A DNA stretch of 64,000 bases from CAWGJC01 sp965276665 (GCA_965276665.1 OZ255620.1:1240001-1304000); one strand, 5' to 3'; shown: positions 17,974 through 26,921, numbered from the stretch's first letter. Notes: a model not told the origin generated them from the sequence alone. Translations and numbers: made by a program.

Positions 17974-18540
17974 ATGAAGCAGCAGGCGAACCTGATCCGC
18001 GCCGGCCAGGTGATCGAGCATGACGGTCGCCGCTGGACCGTGCTCAAGCAGCAGATCATCTCGCCCGGCAAAGGTGGCGCGTTCATCCAGGTCGAGATGC
18101 GCGACCTGCGCACCGGCAACAAGACCAACGAGCGCTGGCGCACCGCCGACACGGTCGAGCGGCTGATGACCGAGGAGAAGGACTACACCTACTCCTACAC
18201 CGATGGCGGCAACCTCGTGCTGATGGACCCCGAGACGTTCGAGCAGGCGATGATCCCGGTCGATCTGCTCGGCGATGCCGCGCCGTTCCTGCAGGACAAT
18301 ATGGCGGTCGTGGTCGATCTCGTGGAAGGCGATCCGGTCGCCGTCCACCTGCCGCCGAACGTCGTGCTCGAGGTGGTCGAGGCCGATCCGGTGGTGAAGG
18401 GCCAGACCGCCTCCTCCTCCTACAAGCCGGCCAAGCTCTCGAACGGGGTGAAGACCATGGTGCCGCCCTTCATCGAGGCGGGCGAGCGCATCGTCGTGCG
18501 CACCGAGGATGCGACCTACATGGAGCGGGCGAAGGGCTAG
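17974..18540 (+). CDS. efp: translation elongation factor P
   Basis: 188 residues, normal length, three beta-barrel domains. It rescues ribosomes stalled at polyproline stretches. The loop IISPGKGGAF carries Lys33, the position modified by EpmA in Escherichia coli (Lys34 there). Domain III ends with VKTMVPPFIEAGERIVVRTE. It is directly downstream of epmB and next to epmA, so substrate and both modification enzymes sit in one 2.8-kb block. EpmC (hydroxylase) is not in the window. Confidence 0.97.
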   Translation: MKQQANLIRAGQVIEHDGRRWTVLKQQIISPGKGGAFIQVEMRDLRTGNKTNERWRTADTVERLMTEEKDYTYSYTDGGNLVLMDPETFEQAMIPVDLLGDAAPFLQDNMAVVVDLVEGDPVAVHLPPNVVLEVVEADPVVKGQTASSSYKPAKLSNGVKTMVPPFIEAGERIVVRTEDATYMERAKG

Positions 18541-18563
18541 CGGGCGAAGGACTGGGCCCGACA

Positions 18564-19403
18564 ATGGCATTCCGCCTCTCGCCCCACCTCACGGTGATGG
18601 CCAACGCGGCCCAGAAGGCCGCCAAGCGCCTGCTGCGCGACTTCAACGAGGTCGAGCAGCTGCAGGTCAGCGTGAAGGGACCCGGCGATTTCGTCAGCCA
18701 GGCCGATCTCCGCGCCGAGGCGACCTTGCGCGAGGAGCTCGGCCGCGCCCGCCCGGGGTATGCCTTCCTGATGGAGGAGAGCGGCGCCTCGGGCTCCGAG
18801 AACTGGACCTGGCGCTGGGTGGTCGACCCGCTCGACGGCACCACGAACTTCCTGCACGGCATGCCGCACTGGGCGATCAGCATCGGTCTGGAGCGGCGCC
18901 TGTCCGACGGACGGATCGAGACCGCGGCCGGGCTCGTCTACAACCCTGCGCAGGACGAGATGTTCTGGGCCGAGCGCGGCGCCGGCGCCTTTGTCAACGA
19001 AAAGCGGCTCCGCGTCTCGGCGCGGCGCGAGCTGATCACCGCGGTGTTCGCCACCGGCATTCCGTTCGCCAAGGTCGATCCCCGTAACCGCCTCGCCTTC
19101 GCGCGCACGCTCGGCACGCTGATGCCGGCGGTGGCCGGCATCCGCCGCTTCGGCGCGGCCGCGCTCGACCTCGCCTGGGTCGCCGGCGGACGCTTCGATG
19201 GATATTGGGAGCTCGGGCTCAAGCCGTGGGATTCCTGCGCCGGCGTGTTGCTGGTGCGCGAGGCCGGCGGCTTCATCACCGATGCCCAGGGCAACGAGAA
19301 CCCGACCACCGACGTCGTCGCCGCCAATCCGCATTTGCACGCGCGGCTGCGCGAGGCGGTGGCGGACGGGGTCGCCGCCGCTGCCGGCACCGTCGCCGCC
19401 TGA
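18564..19403 (+). CDS. suhB: inositol monophosphatase family protein (SuhB-like)
   Basis: 279 residues. The metal-binding motifs are complete: FVSQADLRAEATL, MEESG (Glu), WVVDPLDGTTNFLHG (Asp pair) and LKPWDSCAGVLLVREAGG near the C-terminus. It should hydrolyse inositol-1-phosphate or a similar sugar phosphate with Mg. In enterobacteria SuhB also acts in rRNA antitermination; whether that holds here is unknown. It starts 23 bp after efp, so it may be read through from it. Confidence 0.88.
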   Translation: MAFRLSPHLTVMANAAQKAAKRLLRDFNEVEQLQVSVKGPGDFVSQADLRAEATLREELGRARPGYAFLMEESGASGSENWTWRWVVDPLDGTTNFLHGMPHWAISIGLERRLSDGRIETAAGLVYNPAQDEMFWAERGAGAFVNEKRLRVSARRELITAVFATGIPFAKVDPRNRLAFARTLGTLMPAVAGIRRFGAAALDLAWVAGGRFDGYWELGLKPWDSCAGVLLVREAGGFITDAQGNENPTTDVVAANPHLHARLREAVADGVAAAAGTVAA

Positions 19404-19468
19404 ATGTGATCGGCGTGCTTGCAACGCGATTGAGACCCGGCGCGGGCTTCGTTAGCCTGGCGCGGCCC

Positions 19469-20248
19469 ATGCCCATCCGCACCTCGATCGCCCTGCTTGC
19501 CGCCCTCGCCATGGCCCCGGAACCGGCGCGCGCGCAGGTCAGCGTGAACAACCAGGCGCTCGACCAGCTCAGCCCGTCATCGGGGGCGCCCACGCATCAC
19601 ACCAGCCGATCGGAGCACACGCCGCATCACGCGCCCGCGCACCATCCCGCGCCACGTGCGGAGGCGCATCCTTCCCCGCATTCCACCCCGCCGCGATCCG
19701 AACCGACCCGCTCTGCCGCCGCACATCCCGAACCGGCCCATCCGGCCCCCGCGCATCCCACCACGCTGCCCGCGGTGCTCCCTGCCATCCCGGCCGCACC
19801 CCCCCCCGTCGCCGTGATCGCCCCGGTACCGCCAGTGCCGGTGCAGCCCGTCGGGCCGCCGCCGCCAGTGCCGGTCGTCGCCGACGCGCCGGGCACCGCC
19901 GACAAGATGAACGACGGGCTCCGCGTCACCTTCGGGCCGAGTCGCAGCGACCTGAACCCGGCCACCGCCGCCGCCCTCACCGCCTTCGCGCAACTGGTCA
20001 AGGACCAGCCGATCGGCATCTATATCGACGGCACCGCCACCGGCGCGCCGGACGATCCCTCGACGCCCCGCCGCCTCTCCCTCGCCCGCGCGCTCGCCGC
20101 CCGCGCCGTGCTGATCAACCAGGGCATCCCGTCCACCCGCATCTACGTGCGCGCCCTCGGGCCGGCCACCGGCGACGGACCGCCCGACCGGGTGGACGTG
20201 ACCGAACGCCGGGTGACACCGTCGCCCGACACGGAACCGAAACCGTGA
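19469..20248 (+). CDS. OmpA-like periplasmic protein with His/Pro-rich linker
   Basis: 259 residues from the ATG at 19469. Signal peptide MPIRTSIALLAALAMAPEP with cleavage after ARA. Residues about 45-140 are a low-complexity linker very rich in His, Pro and Ala, which could bind metal or simply span the periplasm. The C-terminal about 115 residues resemble an OmpA/MotB peptidoglycan-associated fold (VTFGPSRSDLNPATAAALTA, RRLSLARALAARAVLINQG). The stop overlaps the GTG of the MotA-like gene (GTGA at 20245-20248), so translation is coupled. The binding residues of the OmpA loop are not clearly conserved. Confidence 0.72.
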   Translation: MPIRTSIALLAALAMAPEPARAQVSVNNQALDQLSPSSGAPTHHTSRSEHTPHHAPAHHPAPRAEAHPSPHSTPPRSEPTRSAAAHPEPAHPAPAHPTTLPAVLPAIPAAPPPVAVIAPVPPVPVQPVGPPPPVPVVADAPGTADKMNDGLRVTFGPSRSDLNPATAAALTAFAQLVKDQPIGIYIDGTATGAPDDPSTPRRLSLARALAARAVLINQGIPSTRIYVRALGPATGDGPPDRVDVTERRVTPSPDTEPKP

Positions 20249-21390
20249 CCAAGCCGACCATCTACCTCGTCCGGATGGTCATCTTCCTCATCGCGGTGAT
20301 CGTGGTCGCGATCATCCTCTCGCACGCGCTGACCATCGCGTTCGCGAACAACCCGGTGCTCAACGGACTGATCTTTCTCGTCCTGCTGCTCGGCATCCTC
20401 TGGAACCTCCGGCAGGTGCTGCGTCTCACCCCGGAGGTGAACTGGGTCGAGACGTTCCAGCAATCCCGCACCCGGCTCGCGGCGCTGCCCGCCCCGCGCC
20501 TGCTCGCGCCGATGGCCAGCATGCTCGCCACCCGCACCGGGCGCGGCCGCGACGGGCAGGACCGCTTCACCCTCTCCGCCCCCGCCATGCGGTCAATCCT
20601 CGACAGCATCGCCAGCCGCCTCGACGAAAGCCGCGAGCTCTCGCGCTACATGACCGGGCTGCTGATCTTCCTCGGCCTGCTCGGCACGTTCTGGGGCCTG
20701 CTGCTCACCGTCGGCGCGGTGTCGGACGTGATCGCCGGCATGACGGTGGGATCAGGCGACATCAACGCCCTGTTCGACCAGCTCAAGGCCGGCCTCGCCC
20801 GGCCACTGCATGGCATGGGCACCGCCTTCTCCTCGTCGATGTTCGGCCTCGCCGGGGCGCTCGTGCTCGGTTTCCTCGACCTCACCGCCGGACAGGCGCA
20901 GAATCGCTTCTTCAACGAGCTCGAGGAATGGCTCGCCGGGATCACCCGCATCTCCTCCGGCGTGCTCGGCGGCGAAGGCGAAGGCTCGGTCCCGGTCTAC
21001 GTGCAGGCGCTGCTCGAACAAACCGCCGAGAACATGGAAAACCTGCAATCGATCCTCGCCCGCGGCGAAGACGACCGCGCCCGCTCGGGCCAGGCCCTGC
21101 TCACCCTCACCGAACGCCTCACTACCCTCTCGGACACCATGCGGGCGAGCCAGCAGCTCATGCTGCGCATCGCCGAAACCCAGTCCCAGCTCGGCCCCGC
21201 CCTCACCCGCCTCGCCGAACGCAACACCGACGACGGCAGCCGAAACCACCTGCGCAGCATCGAATCCCACCTCGCCCGCCTCATCACCGAACTCGAAAAA
21301 GGCCGCAGCCAAACCACTAGCGAAATCCGCAACGACATCCGCCTCCTCACCCGAACCATCGCCGCCCTCGCCGAGGGCCAAACGCCATGA
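20245..21390 (+). CDS. MotA/TolQ/ExbB-type proton channel protein with coiled-coil tail
   Basis: 381 residues. Two membrane segments lie near the N-terminus (about 7-34 and 38-55). After a cytoplasmic loop, a second pair follows (about 135-160 and 190-215), including FLGLLGTFWGLLLTVGA, the ExbB/MotA signature. The C-terminal about 130 residues are polar and helical (SQLGPALTRLAERN), a likely coiled coil. Length and order differ from flagellar MotA. It presumably forms the stator ring for the downstream MotB-like protein. It starts with GTG, overlapping the upstream stop by 4 bp. Its last codons lie inside the left arm of a 283-bp inverted repeat. Confidence 0.8.
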   Translation: MTKPTIYLVRMVIFLIAVIVVAIILSHALTIAFANNPVLNGLIFLVLLLGILWNLRQVLRLTPEVNWVETFQQSRTRLAALPAPRLLAPMASMLATRTGRGRDGQDRFTLSAPAMRSILDSIASRLDESRELSRYMTGLLIFLGLLGTFWGLLLTVGAVSDVIAGMTVGSGDINALFDQLKAGLARPLHGMGTAFSSSMFGLAGALVLGFLDLTAGQAQNRFFNELEEWLAGITRISSGVLGGEGEGSVPVYVQALLEQTAENMENLQSILARGEDDRARSGQALLTLTERLTTLSDTMRASQQLMLRIAETQSQLGPALTRLAERNTDDGSRNHLRSIESHLARLITELEKGRSQTTSEIRNDIRLLTRTIAALAEGQTP

Positions 21391-21663
21391 GGTCGCTCCG
21401 GAGAGAACAGGGGCTCCGCCCCGTCCCCCGCCAGGGGGCTCCGCCCCCTGGACCCCCGCTAAGGGCGAAGCCCTTAGAACCCGACTGTGGCGGTCAGGAG
21501 AAGGGTGGGCGAGGAGCTGCCCCGACCACCTCGCTGCCCACCCTTCTCCTGGCCGCCGTAATGGATTCCAAAGGCTCGGCCTTTGGCGGGGTCCAGGGGC
21601 AGAGCCCCTGGCCGGGGCATGGGGGCGGAGCCCCTGTTCTCTCCGGAGCGACCTCATGGCGTT
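21381..21663. repeat. large inverted repeat between MotA-like and MotB-like genes
   Basis: 283 bp. The outer arms match perfectly for about 42 bp. The left arm begins in the MotA-like gene's last codons; the right arm ends in the third codon of the MotB-like gene. Inner arms repeat AGGAGAAGGGTGGGC and GGTCCAGGGGCAGAGCCCC-type blocks, and at least four nested small hairpins are visible. It shares the CCAGGGGC...GCCCCTGGACCCC core with the element at 44551-44824. The Shine-Dalgarno-like GGAG and the ATG of the downstream gene lie in the right arm and would be paired in the mRNA. Confidence 0.85.
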
Positions 21664-23086
21664 GAGCACCCGGCGGAGGGGGGGTGGGAATGGGTTGGAT
21701 GCGTGGCCGGGGTATGTGGATGCTTTGTCCACGTTGCTCATGGTCATCATTTTCGTCCTGTTGGTGTTCGTGCTGGCGCAGGCGTTTTTGTCGGTGGCGT
21801 TGTCGGGGCGGGAGAAGGCGCTCGATCGGCTGAACCGGCAGATGTCTGAGTTGACTGACATGCTGTCGCTTGAGCGTGGGCATTCGAAGGATTTGCAGGC
21901 TTCGGTCGCGCAGCTGACGCAGAATCTGGCGGCGGCGGCTTCGGCGCGGGACACGCTGGCGGCGCAGCTGCGCGCGTTGCAGACCTCGGATGCGCAGGCG
22001 GTGGCGGATCGTGATGCGGCGCGCGCGGCGCTCGGTCAGGCGACGGCGCGCCTGTCGGATGCGGAGGCGCGGGCGCAATCGTCGGCGGCGCGGGTGGCGG
22101 CGTTGCAGTCGCAGATCGCGGATGCGGGGGCGCGGGCGGATACCAGCGCGCAGCAGGGCGCGGCGGCGGCGGCGCAATTGGCGGCAGCGCAGGCGCAGCT
22201 TGCGACTCTGAATGCGCAGGTCGCGTCGATGAAGGCGCAGATGGCGGATCTCGACCGCACCGTCACCGCGGACAAAGCGACGATCCAGGCCCGGCTCTCC
22301 GATCTGGCCGCGCTGTCGGACCAGGTGCGCGCGCTGACGGCGTTGCGGGATGATCTCGAGAAGCAGGTGCGGGATGCGGCGGCGAAGTCGCTGACCGATG
22401 AGCAGCAGCGGCAGGCGGTTGCGGCGCAGTTGGCGGACGAGCAGAAATTCTCCGACAGCGCGCGGGCGCAGATCGCGCTGCTCAATCATCAGATCGATGC
22501 GCTTCGCGCGCAGTTGCAGCAGGTGGCTGCGGCGCTCGGCGTATCGGAGAAATCCGGCGCGGACAAGGACGCGCAGATCGCCGCGCTGGGGCAACGGCTG
22601 AATGTCGCGCTCGCCTCGAAGGTCGAGGAATTGCAGCGCTACCGCTCGGAGTTCTTCGGCCGGCTGCGTGAGGTGCTGCAGAACCGGCCCGGCATCCAGA
22701 TCGTCGGCGATCGCTTCGTGTTCCAGAGCGAGGTTCTGTTCCCCGCCGGCAATGCCGATCTGTCGCAGAGCGGACAGGACCAGATCAACAAGCTCGCGAC
22801 GACGCTGAAGCAGATCGCCGCGGAAATTCCGCCTGACGTGAACTGGATCCTGCGCGTCGACGGCCATGCCGATCACCAGAAGGTGACGAACGGGAATTTT
22901 CCCTCGAACTGGGAATTGTCCACGGCGCGCGCGATCACGGTGGTGAAGCTGCTCATCGCGGACGGCGTGCCGGCGGACCGGCTGGCGGCGACCGGGTTCG
23001 CCGATTTTCAGCCGATCGATCCGGCCGACACGCCGGAAGCCTACGCGAAGAATCGCCGCATCGAGTTGCGGCTGACCGACCGGTAG
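21656..23086 (+). CDS. MotB-like protein: TM anchor, long coiled coil, OmpA domain
   Basis: 476 residues from ATG 21656. A basic N-terminus leads to one membrane helix (about 19-48) carrying Asp22 in GYVDALSTLLMVIIF, the position of the proton-binding Asp of MotB/ExbD. Residues about 50-310 are an Ala/Gln-rich coiled coil with many AQLAAAQAQ-type heptads. The OmpA/MotB peptidoglycan-binding domain occupies about 325-475 (FPAGNADLS, LRVDGHADHQ, LSTARAITVVKLL, NRRIELRLTDR). With the upstream gene it makes a stator-like pair lacking flagellar context. The coiled coil is much longer than in flagellar MotB. Start codon and ribosome site are inside an inverted-repeat arm. Confidence 0.85.
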   Translation: MALSTRRRGGGNGLDAWPGYVDALSTLLMVIIFVLLVFVLAQAFLSVALSGREKALDRLNRQMSELTDMLSLERGHSKDLQASVAQLTQNLAAAASARDTLAAQLRALQTSDAQAVADRDAARAALGQATARLSDAEARAQSSAARVAALQSQIADAGARADTSAQQGAAAAAQLAAAQAQLATLNAQVASMKAQMADLDRTVTADKATIQARLSDLAALSDQVRALTALRDDLEKQVRDAAAKSLTDEQQRQAVAAQLADEQKFSDSARAQIALLNHQIDALRAQLQQVAAALGVSEKSGADKDAQIAALGQRLNVALASKVEELQRYRSEFFGRLREVLQNRPGIQIVGDRFVFQSEVLFPAGNADLSQSGQDQINKLATTLKQIAAEIPPDVNWILRVDGHADHQKVTNGNFPSNWELSTARAITVVKLLIADGVPADRLAATGFADFQPIDPADTPEAYAKNRRIELRLTDR

Positions 23087-23169
23087 GAAATTCCCCGCAA
23101 GAGCGTCAAGGCGTTCCGCAAACTTCCCCACGCGCCGCGCCGTTCCATCTCCCAACCGGAGGTCGGGCA

Positions 23170-24714
23170 ATGGCGGACATCGAAGTGGCGCGGGTTCGGG
23201 ACATTCCCGAGGGCGGCATGAAGCAAATCGAGGCGGGTGCGTTCAAGTGCCTGCTGGTGCGGCTCGACGGCATGGTGCATGCGCTGGAGGCCGAATGTCC
23301 GCATGCGCGGGCGCCGCTCGCCGAGGGTGCGGTCTGCAACGGCCGGCTGGTGTGTCCCTGGCATATGGGAACCTTCCGCGTCGCCGACGGGGCGCTGGTC
23401 GAGCCGCCGGCGATGCGCGGGTTGCAACGTTATGCCGTGCGCATTGACGGAGATGCGGTGCTGGTCGATCCGGCGCCGCTCGATCCGGCGCCGGCGCTGC
23501 GGGCGGCGCGCGATCCGGGCCGGGTGGTGCTGGTCGGCGCCGGCGCCGCGGCCGCGATGGCGGCCGAGACGTTGCGTGAGGGCGGTTTTGCCGGCGCCAT
23601 CACGATGATCGGTCCGCATGCCGAGGAACCGATCGACCGCACGCTGCTCAGCAAGCAGGCGATGGCCGGGCAATGGGAGCTTGGCGAGCTCGGATTATGG
23701 GATGGCGCGGCGACGGCGCGGCTCGGCATCGAGCGCGTGCTTGGCACGGTGATCTCGCTGGACGCGGAGGCGCGCGAGATCGGGCTGCAGGATGGGCGGC
23801 GGCTCGCCTATGATTCGGCGCTGCTCGCGACGGGCGGCGTGCCGCGGCCGCTCCCGCTGCCCGGCGCGGCCCTCCCAGGCGTGTTCCTGCTGCGGCACCG
23901 GAGCGATCTCGCGGCGATTCTCGAGGCGAGCGCGGGGTCAGGCCCCGCGGTGGTGATCGGCAGCTCCTTCATCGGCATGGAAGCGGCGGGGGCGCTGGTC
24001 GAAAAGGGCCTCGATGTCACGGTGATCGGGGCCGAGCGGGCGCCCTTCGCCAAGCAGTTCGGGCCGGATGTCGCGGCGGCGATCCGCCGGCTGCATGAGC
24101 GGAGCGGCGCGCGGCTGCATCTCGGCGCGAAGGTCGCGCGGCTGGTCGGGTCGTCGCGCGTGGCGGCGGTGGAGCTCGAATCCGGCGAGCGCGTGCCGGC
24201 CGGGCTGGTCGTGGTCGGCATCGGCGTGCGCCCGGCGACGGGTTTCGTGAGCGGCGTGCGCAAGCAGGAGGATGGCGGCATCCTGGTCGATGCGGCGATG
24301 CGCGCGGCGCTCGGACTGTATGCGGCGGGCGATGTCGCGGCGTTTCCGTGGCCGGGCGCGCCGGTGCGCGTGGAGCCTATTCGCGTCGAGCATTGGCGCG
24401 TCGCGCAGCAGCACGGGCGCATCGCCGCCTTCGGCATGCTCGGGGCGGAGGCGCCCTCGGTCGGCGTGCCGTTCTTCTGGACCGCGCAGCACGGCAAGCG
24501 GATCGATTATCTCGGCCATGCGAGCGATTGGGATGAGATCACGATCGACGGCGATCTCGACGCGTTTGATTTCATCGCCTGGTACGTGCGTGGCGGCCGC
24601 GTCGCGGCGGTGCTCTCCTGCGCGCGGGAGACCGAGATGGCGCTGCTTGCCGAGCTGATGCGCGAACCGCCGGATCTCGCGACCGCGCGGGCGCGGATCG
24701 CCGCGCGGCGCTGA
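23170..24714 (+). CDS. Rieske-domain FAD/NAD(P)H oxidoreductase (AIFM3/ferredoxin-reductase type)
   Basis: 514 residues. The N-terminal Rieske [2Fe-2S] domain (about 1-100) has both ligand pairs, CPHARAPL and CPWHMGTF. After a linker comes a pyridine-nucleotide-disulfide oxidoreductase core: VVLVGAGAAAAMAAETL (FAD), ALLATGG, VIGSSFIGMEAAGAL (NAD(P)H) and YAAGDVAAFP. A C-terminal reductase domain (FFWTAQHGKRIDYLGHA) follows. Such single-chain proteins move electrons from NAD(P)H to an unknown acceptor. No oxygenase subunit is adjacent. The stop is back-to-back with the stop of the convergent transporter gene (TGATCA at 24712-24717). Confidence 0.87.
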   Translation: MADIEVARVRDIPEGGMKQIEAGAFKCLLVRLDGMVHALEAECPHARAPLAEGAVCNGRLVCPWHMGTFRVADGALVEPPAMRGLQRYAVRIDGDAVLVDPAPLDPAPALRAARDPGRVVLVGAGAAAAMAAETLREGGFAGAITMIGPHAEEPIDRTLLSKQAMAGQWELGELGLWDGAATARLGIERVLGTVISLDAEAREIGLQDGRRLAYDSALLATGGVPRPLPLPGAALPGVFLLRHRSDLAAILEASAGSGPAVVIGSSFIGMEAAGALVEKGLDVTVIGAERAPFAKQFGPDVAAAIRRLHERSGARLHLGAKVARLVGSSRVAAVELESGERVPAGLVVVGIGVRPATGFVSGVRKQEDGGILVDAAMRAALGLYAAGDVAAFPWPGAPVRVEPIRVEHWRVAQQHGRIAAFGMLGAEAPSVGVPFFWTAQHGKRIDYLGHASDWDEITIDGDLDAFDFIAWYVRGGRVAAVLSCARETEMALLAELMREPPDLATARARIAARR

Positions 24715-26049
24715 TCACACGATCGGCGGCGCGGCGTCGTATTCCTCGGAGATCTCGCGGCCCGTGTAGTCCGGCATCAGCGCCGTCGCGATCAGGGTGA
24801 TCACCGCGCAGGCGAGGATGAACCAGGCGATCGCATAGCCGGAATGGGTCCTGGCGAGCAGCCAGGCCGCGATCAGCGGCGCCGGGCCGCCGGCGATCAC
24901 CGAGGCGAGCTGGTAGCCGATCGAGGCGCCGCTGTAGCGCAGGCGCGGCGTGAAGCATTCGGCGATCAGCGCCGCCTGCGGCCCGTACAGCACGTCGTGC
25001 GGGATCAGCGAGAGCACGATCGCGATGAAGATCACCCCGGAGGAGAGCGTGTTCAGCAGCCCGAAATAGATGAAGCCGTAAATGCCGGTCAGCACGGCGC
25101 CCAGCATGTAGATGCGCCGGCGGCCATACAGATCGGACAGATGGCCGGAGAGCGGGATGGTGACGAAGGAGAGGGCGGAGCCCACGAGCACGGCGAGCAG
25201 CAGCAGGTTCATCGGCGCTTTCAGCGTGCCGGTGCCGTAGGCGAAGACGAAGGCGGTGAACACGTAGAACGGCCCCTGCTCGCCCATCCGGGCAAAGGCG
25301 CTGAGCAGGATCTCGCGCCAGTGCCGCCGCCAGACCTCCGGCAACGGTGCGCGGGCGATCCGGCGCGTCGCCTCGAGATTGCGGAACACCGGGGTTTCCA
25401 GGATGTCGAGCCGGATCCAGAGTCCGATCGCAACCAGCACCGCGCTCAGCAGGAACGGCACGCGCCAGCCCCAGCTCAGGAATTGCGGGCCCGAGATGGC
25501 GCTGAACGCGAGCACCGCGAGATTGGCGAGGAACAGGCCGGCCGGCACGCCGAATTGCGGCCAGGACGCGATGAAGCCGCGATGGCGCGTCCCGCGCGCC
25601 CATTCCATCGAGAGCAGCACCGAACCGCCCCATTCGCCGCCGACCCCGATGCCCTGCACGAAGCGCAGGAAAGTGAGCAGGACCGCGCCCCAGATGCCGA
25701 TGCTCGCGTAGCTCGGCACGAGGGCGACGAGGAACGTCGCCACCCCCATCAGGAGCAAGGTCGCGATCAGCGTCGATTTCCGCCCGATGCGATCGCCGAA
25801 ATGGCCGAAGATCGCCGCCCCGATCGGCCGCGCGATGAAGCCCACCGCATACACCAGGAAGGCCTGCAGCGTGCCGACCAGCGGGTTGGAATTGGGGAAG
25901 AAGAGCTTCGCGAAGACCAGGCCGGTGACGGTGCTGTAGAGGAAGAAATCATACCACTCGATGGTGGTGCCGATCGTGCTGGCGATCACCGCGCGGCGGA
26001 GCTGGTTTTGATGTTCGCGCTCGTCGAGCGTGGTCTCCGCGTAGGACAT
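24715..26049 (-). CDS. MFS transporter, metabolite:H+ symporter (MHS) family
   Basis: 444 residues with twelve predicted membrane segments. GTTIEWYDFFLYSTVTGLVF at the N-terminus and GHFGDRIGRKSTLI in the 2-3 loop are typical of MHS-type carriers (ShiA, ProP, KgtP relatives). FVQGIGVGGEWGGSVLLSME after helix 4 also fits. These import small organic acids or osmolytes with protons; the substrate is not predictable. It starts 39 bp after the SDR gene on the same strand, with degenerate 9-bp CCTGTTCCG-type repeats in the gap, and likely shares its transcript. Confidence 0.88.
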   Translation of the reverse strand: MSYAETTLDEREHQNQLRRAVIASTIGTTIEWYDFFLYSTVTGLVFAKLFFPNSNPLVGTLQAFLVYAVGFIARPIGAAIFGHFGDRIGRKSTLIATLLLMGVATFLVALVPSYASIGIWGAVLLTFLRFVQGIGVGGEWGGSVLLSMEWARGTRHRGFIASWPQFGVPAGLFLANLAVLAFSAISGPQFLSWGWRVPFLLSAVLVAIGLWIRLDILETPVFRNLEATRRIARAPLPEVWRRHWREILLSAFARMGEQGPFYVFTAFVFAYGTGTLKAPMNLLLLAVLVGSALSFVTIPLSGHLSDLYGRRRIYMLGAVLTGIYGFIYFGLLNTLSSGVIFIAIVLSLIPHDVLYGPQAALIAECFTPRLRYSGASIGYQLASVIAGGPAPLIAAWLLARTHSGYAIAWFILACAVITLIATALMPDYTGREISEEYDAAPPIV

Positions 26050-26088
26050 GCTGTCTCCTGTTCCGCCTGTTCCGCCGGTTTTGCCTGT

Positions 26089-26865
26089 TCAGCCGATCGT
26101 CAGGCCGCCATCGACGACGAGCGTCTGGCCGGTGACCATCGGCGCGCCGATGCCGAGGAAGACGATCGCCTCGGCGATGTCCTCGGGCGTGCAGCGGCGT
26201 TTGAGCAGCGCGGTCTCGGCCGCGCGCTGCCGGTAGGCCTCGGTCCATTCGATCTGCCAGGAACTGTCCACCGAGCCGGGTGCCACGGCGTTGACCCGCA
26301 CCTCGGGGGCGAGCGCGCGGGCGAGGCTGCGCGTCAGATGGATCAGCCCGGCCTTGCTCGCGCCGTAGGCGAGCGAGCTGCCCGGGCTGGTCAGCCCGGC
26401 GATGGAGGCGGTGTTGACGACCGCGCCCTTGGCCGCCCGCAGCGCGGCCGCGGCGGCGCGGGCGCAGCGGAACGGGCCGATCAGATTGGTCTCCAGCACG
26501 GTCAGCCAGAGGGTGTCGGTGATGCTGTCGAGCTCGCGCGGCGGCACCGCCTCGCGCACCCCCGGCGTGCCGGCATTGTTGACCAGCAGGTCGAGCCGGC
26601 CGAGGCGCTGCACCGCATCGGCGATCATCGCCTCCGCCTCGTGCGCCACGCCGACATGGCCGGGCGCCCCGATCACGCGATGGCCGGCGGCGGCGAGCCG
26701 AGCAACCTCCGCCGGACCGCGCGGATCGTCGGGCAGGAAGTTGATCGCGACCGCGGCGCCGCCTTCGGCCAGCCTGGTCGCGGTGGCGAGGCCGATGCCG
26801 GAGGCTCCGCCGGTGATGAGGGCCGCGCGCCCGTCGAGCGCGTAGCTGATCGCTGCCGCGTCCAT
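26089..26865 (-). CDS. SDR-family oxidoreductase
   Basis: 258 residues, classical short-chain dehydrogenase. Cofactor site ALITGGASGIGLATA; NNAG present; catalytic SIAG...Y..SK present (TASIAGLTSPGSSLAYGASK); C-terminal VTGQTLVVDGG. INFLPDD after beta-2 could suit NADP(H), but this is uncertain. It probably acts with the co-directional MHS carrier in uptake and oxidation of a small alcohol or sugar acid. It is divergent from the glycosyltransferase-like gene across 56 bp. Confidence 0.88.
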   Translation of the reverse strand: MDAAAISYALDGRAALITGGASGIGLATATRLAEGGAAVAINFLPDDPRGPAEVARLAAAGHRVIGAPGHVGVAHEAEAMIADAVQRLGRLDLLVNNAGTPGVREAVPPRELDSITDTLWLTVLETNLIGPFRCARAAAAALRAAKGAVVNTASIAGLTSPGSSLAYGASKAGLIHLTRSLARALAPEVRVNAVAPGSVDSSWQIEWTEAYRQRAAETALLKRRCTPEDIAEAIVFLGIGAPMVTGQTLVVDGGLTIG

Positions 26866-26921
26866 GTTCCTCCCCGCCCGGTTCTGCTTTAGCCTGCCGG
26901 GGTCGAGCCCGGGAGACGAGC

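Noticed and set aside
20245..23086. Zorya anti-phage system
   Set aside because: Only a ZorA/ZorB-like pair is present; no ZorC, ZorD or ZorE and no other defence genes are nearby, and the pair is preceded by an OmpA-like gene.
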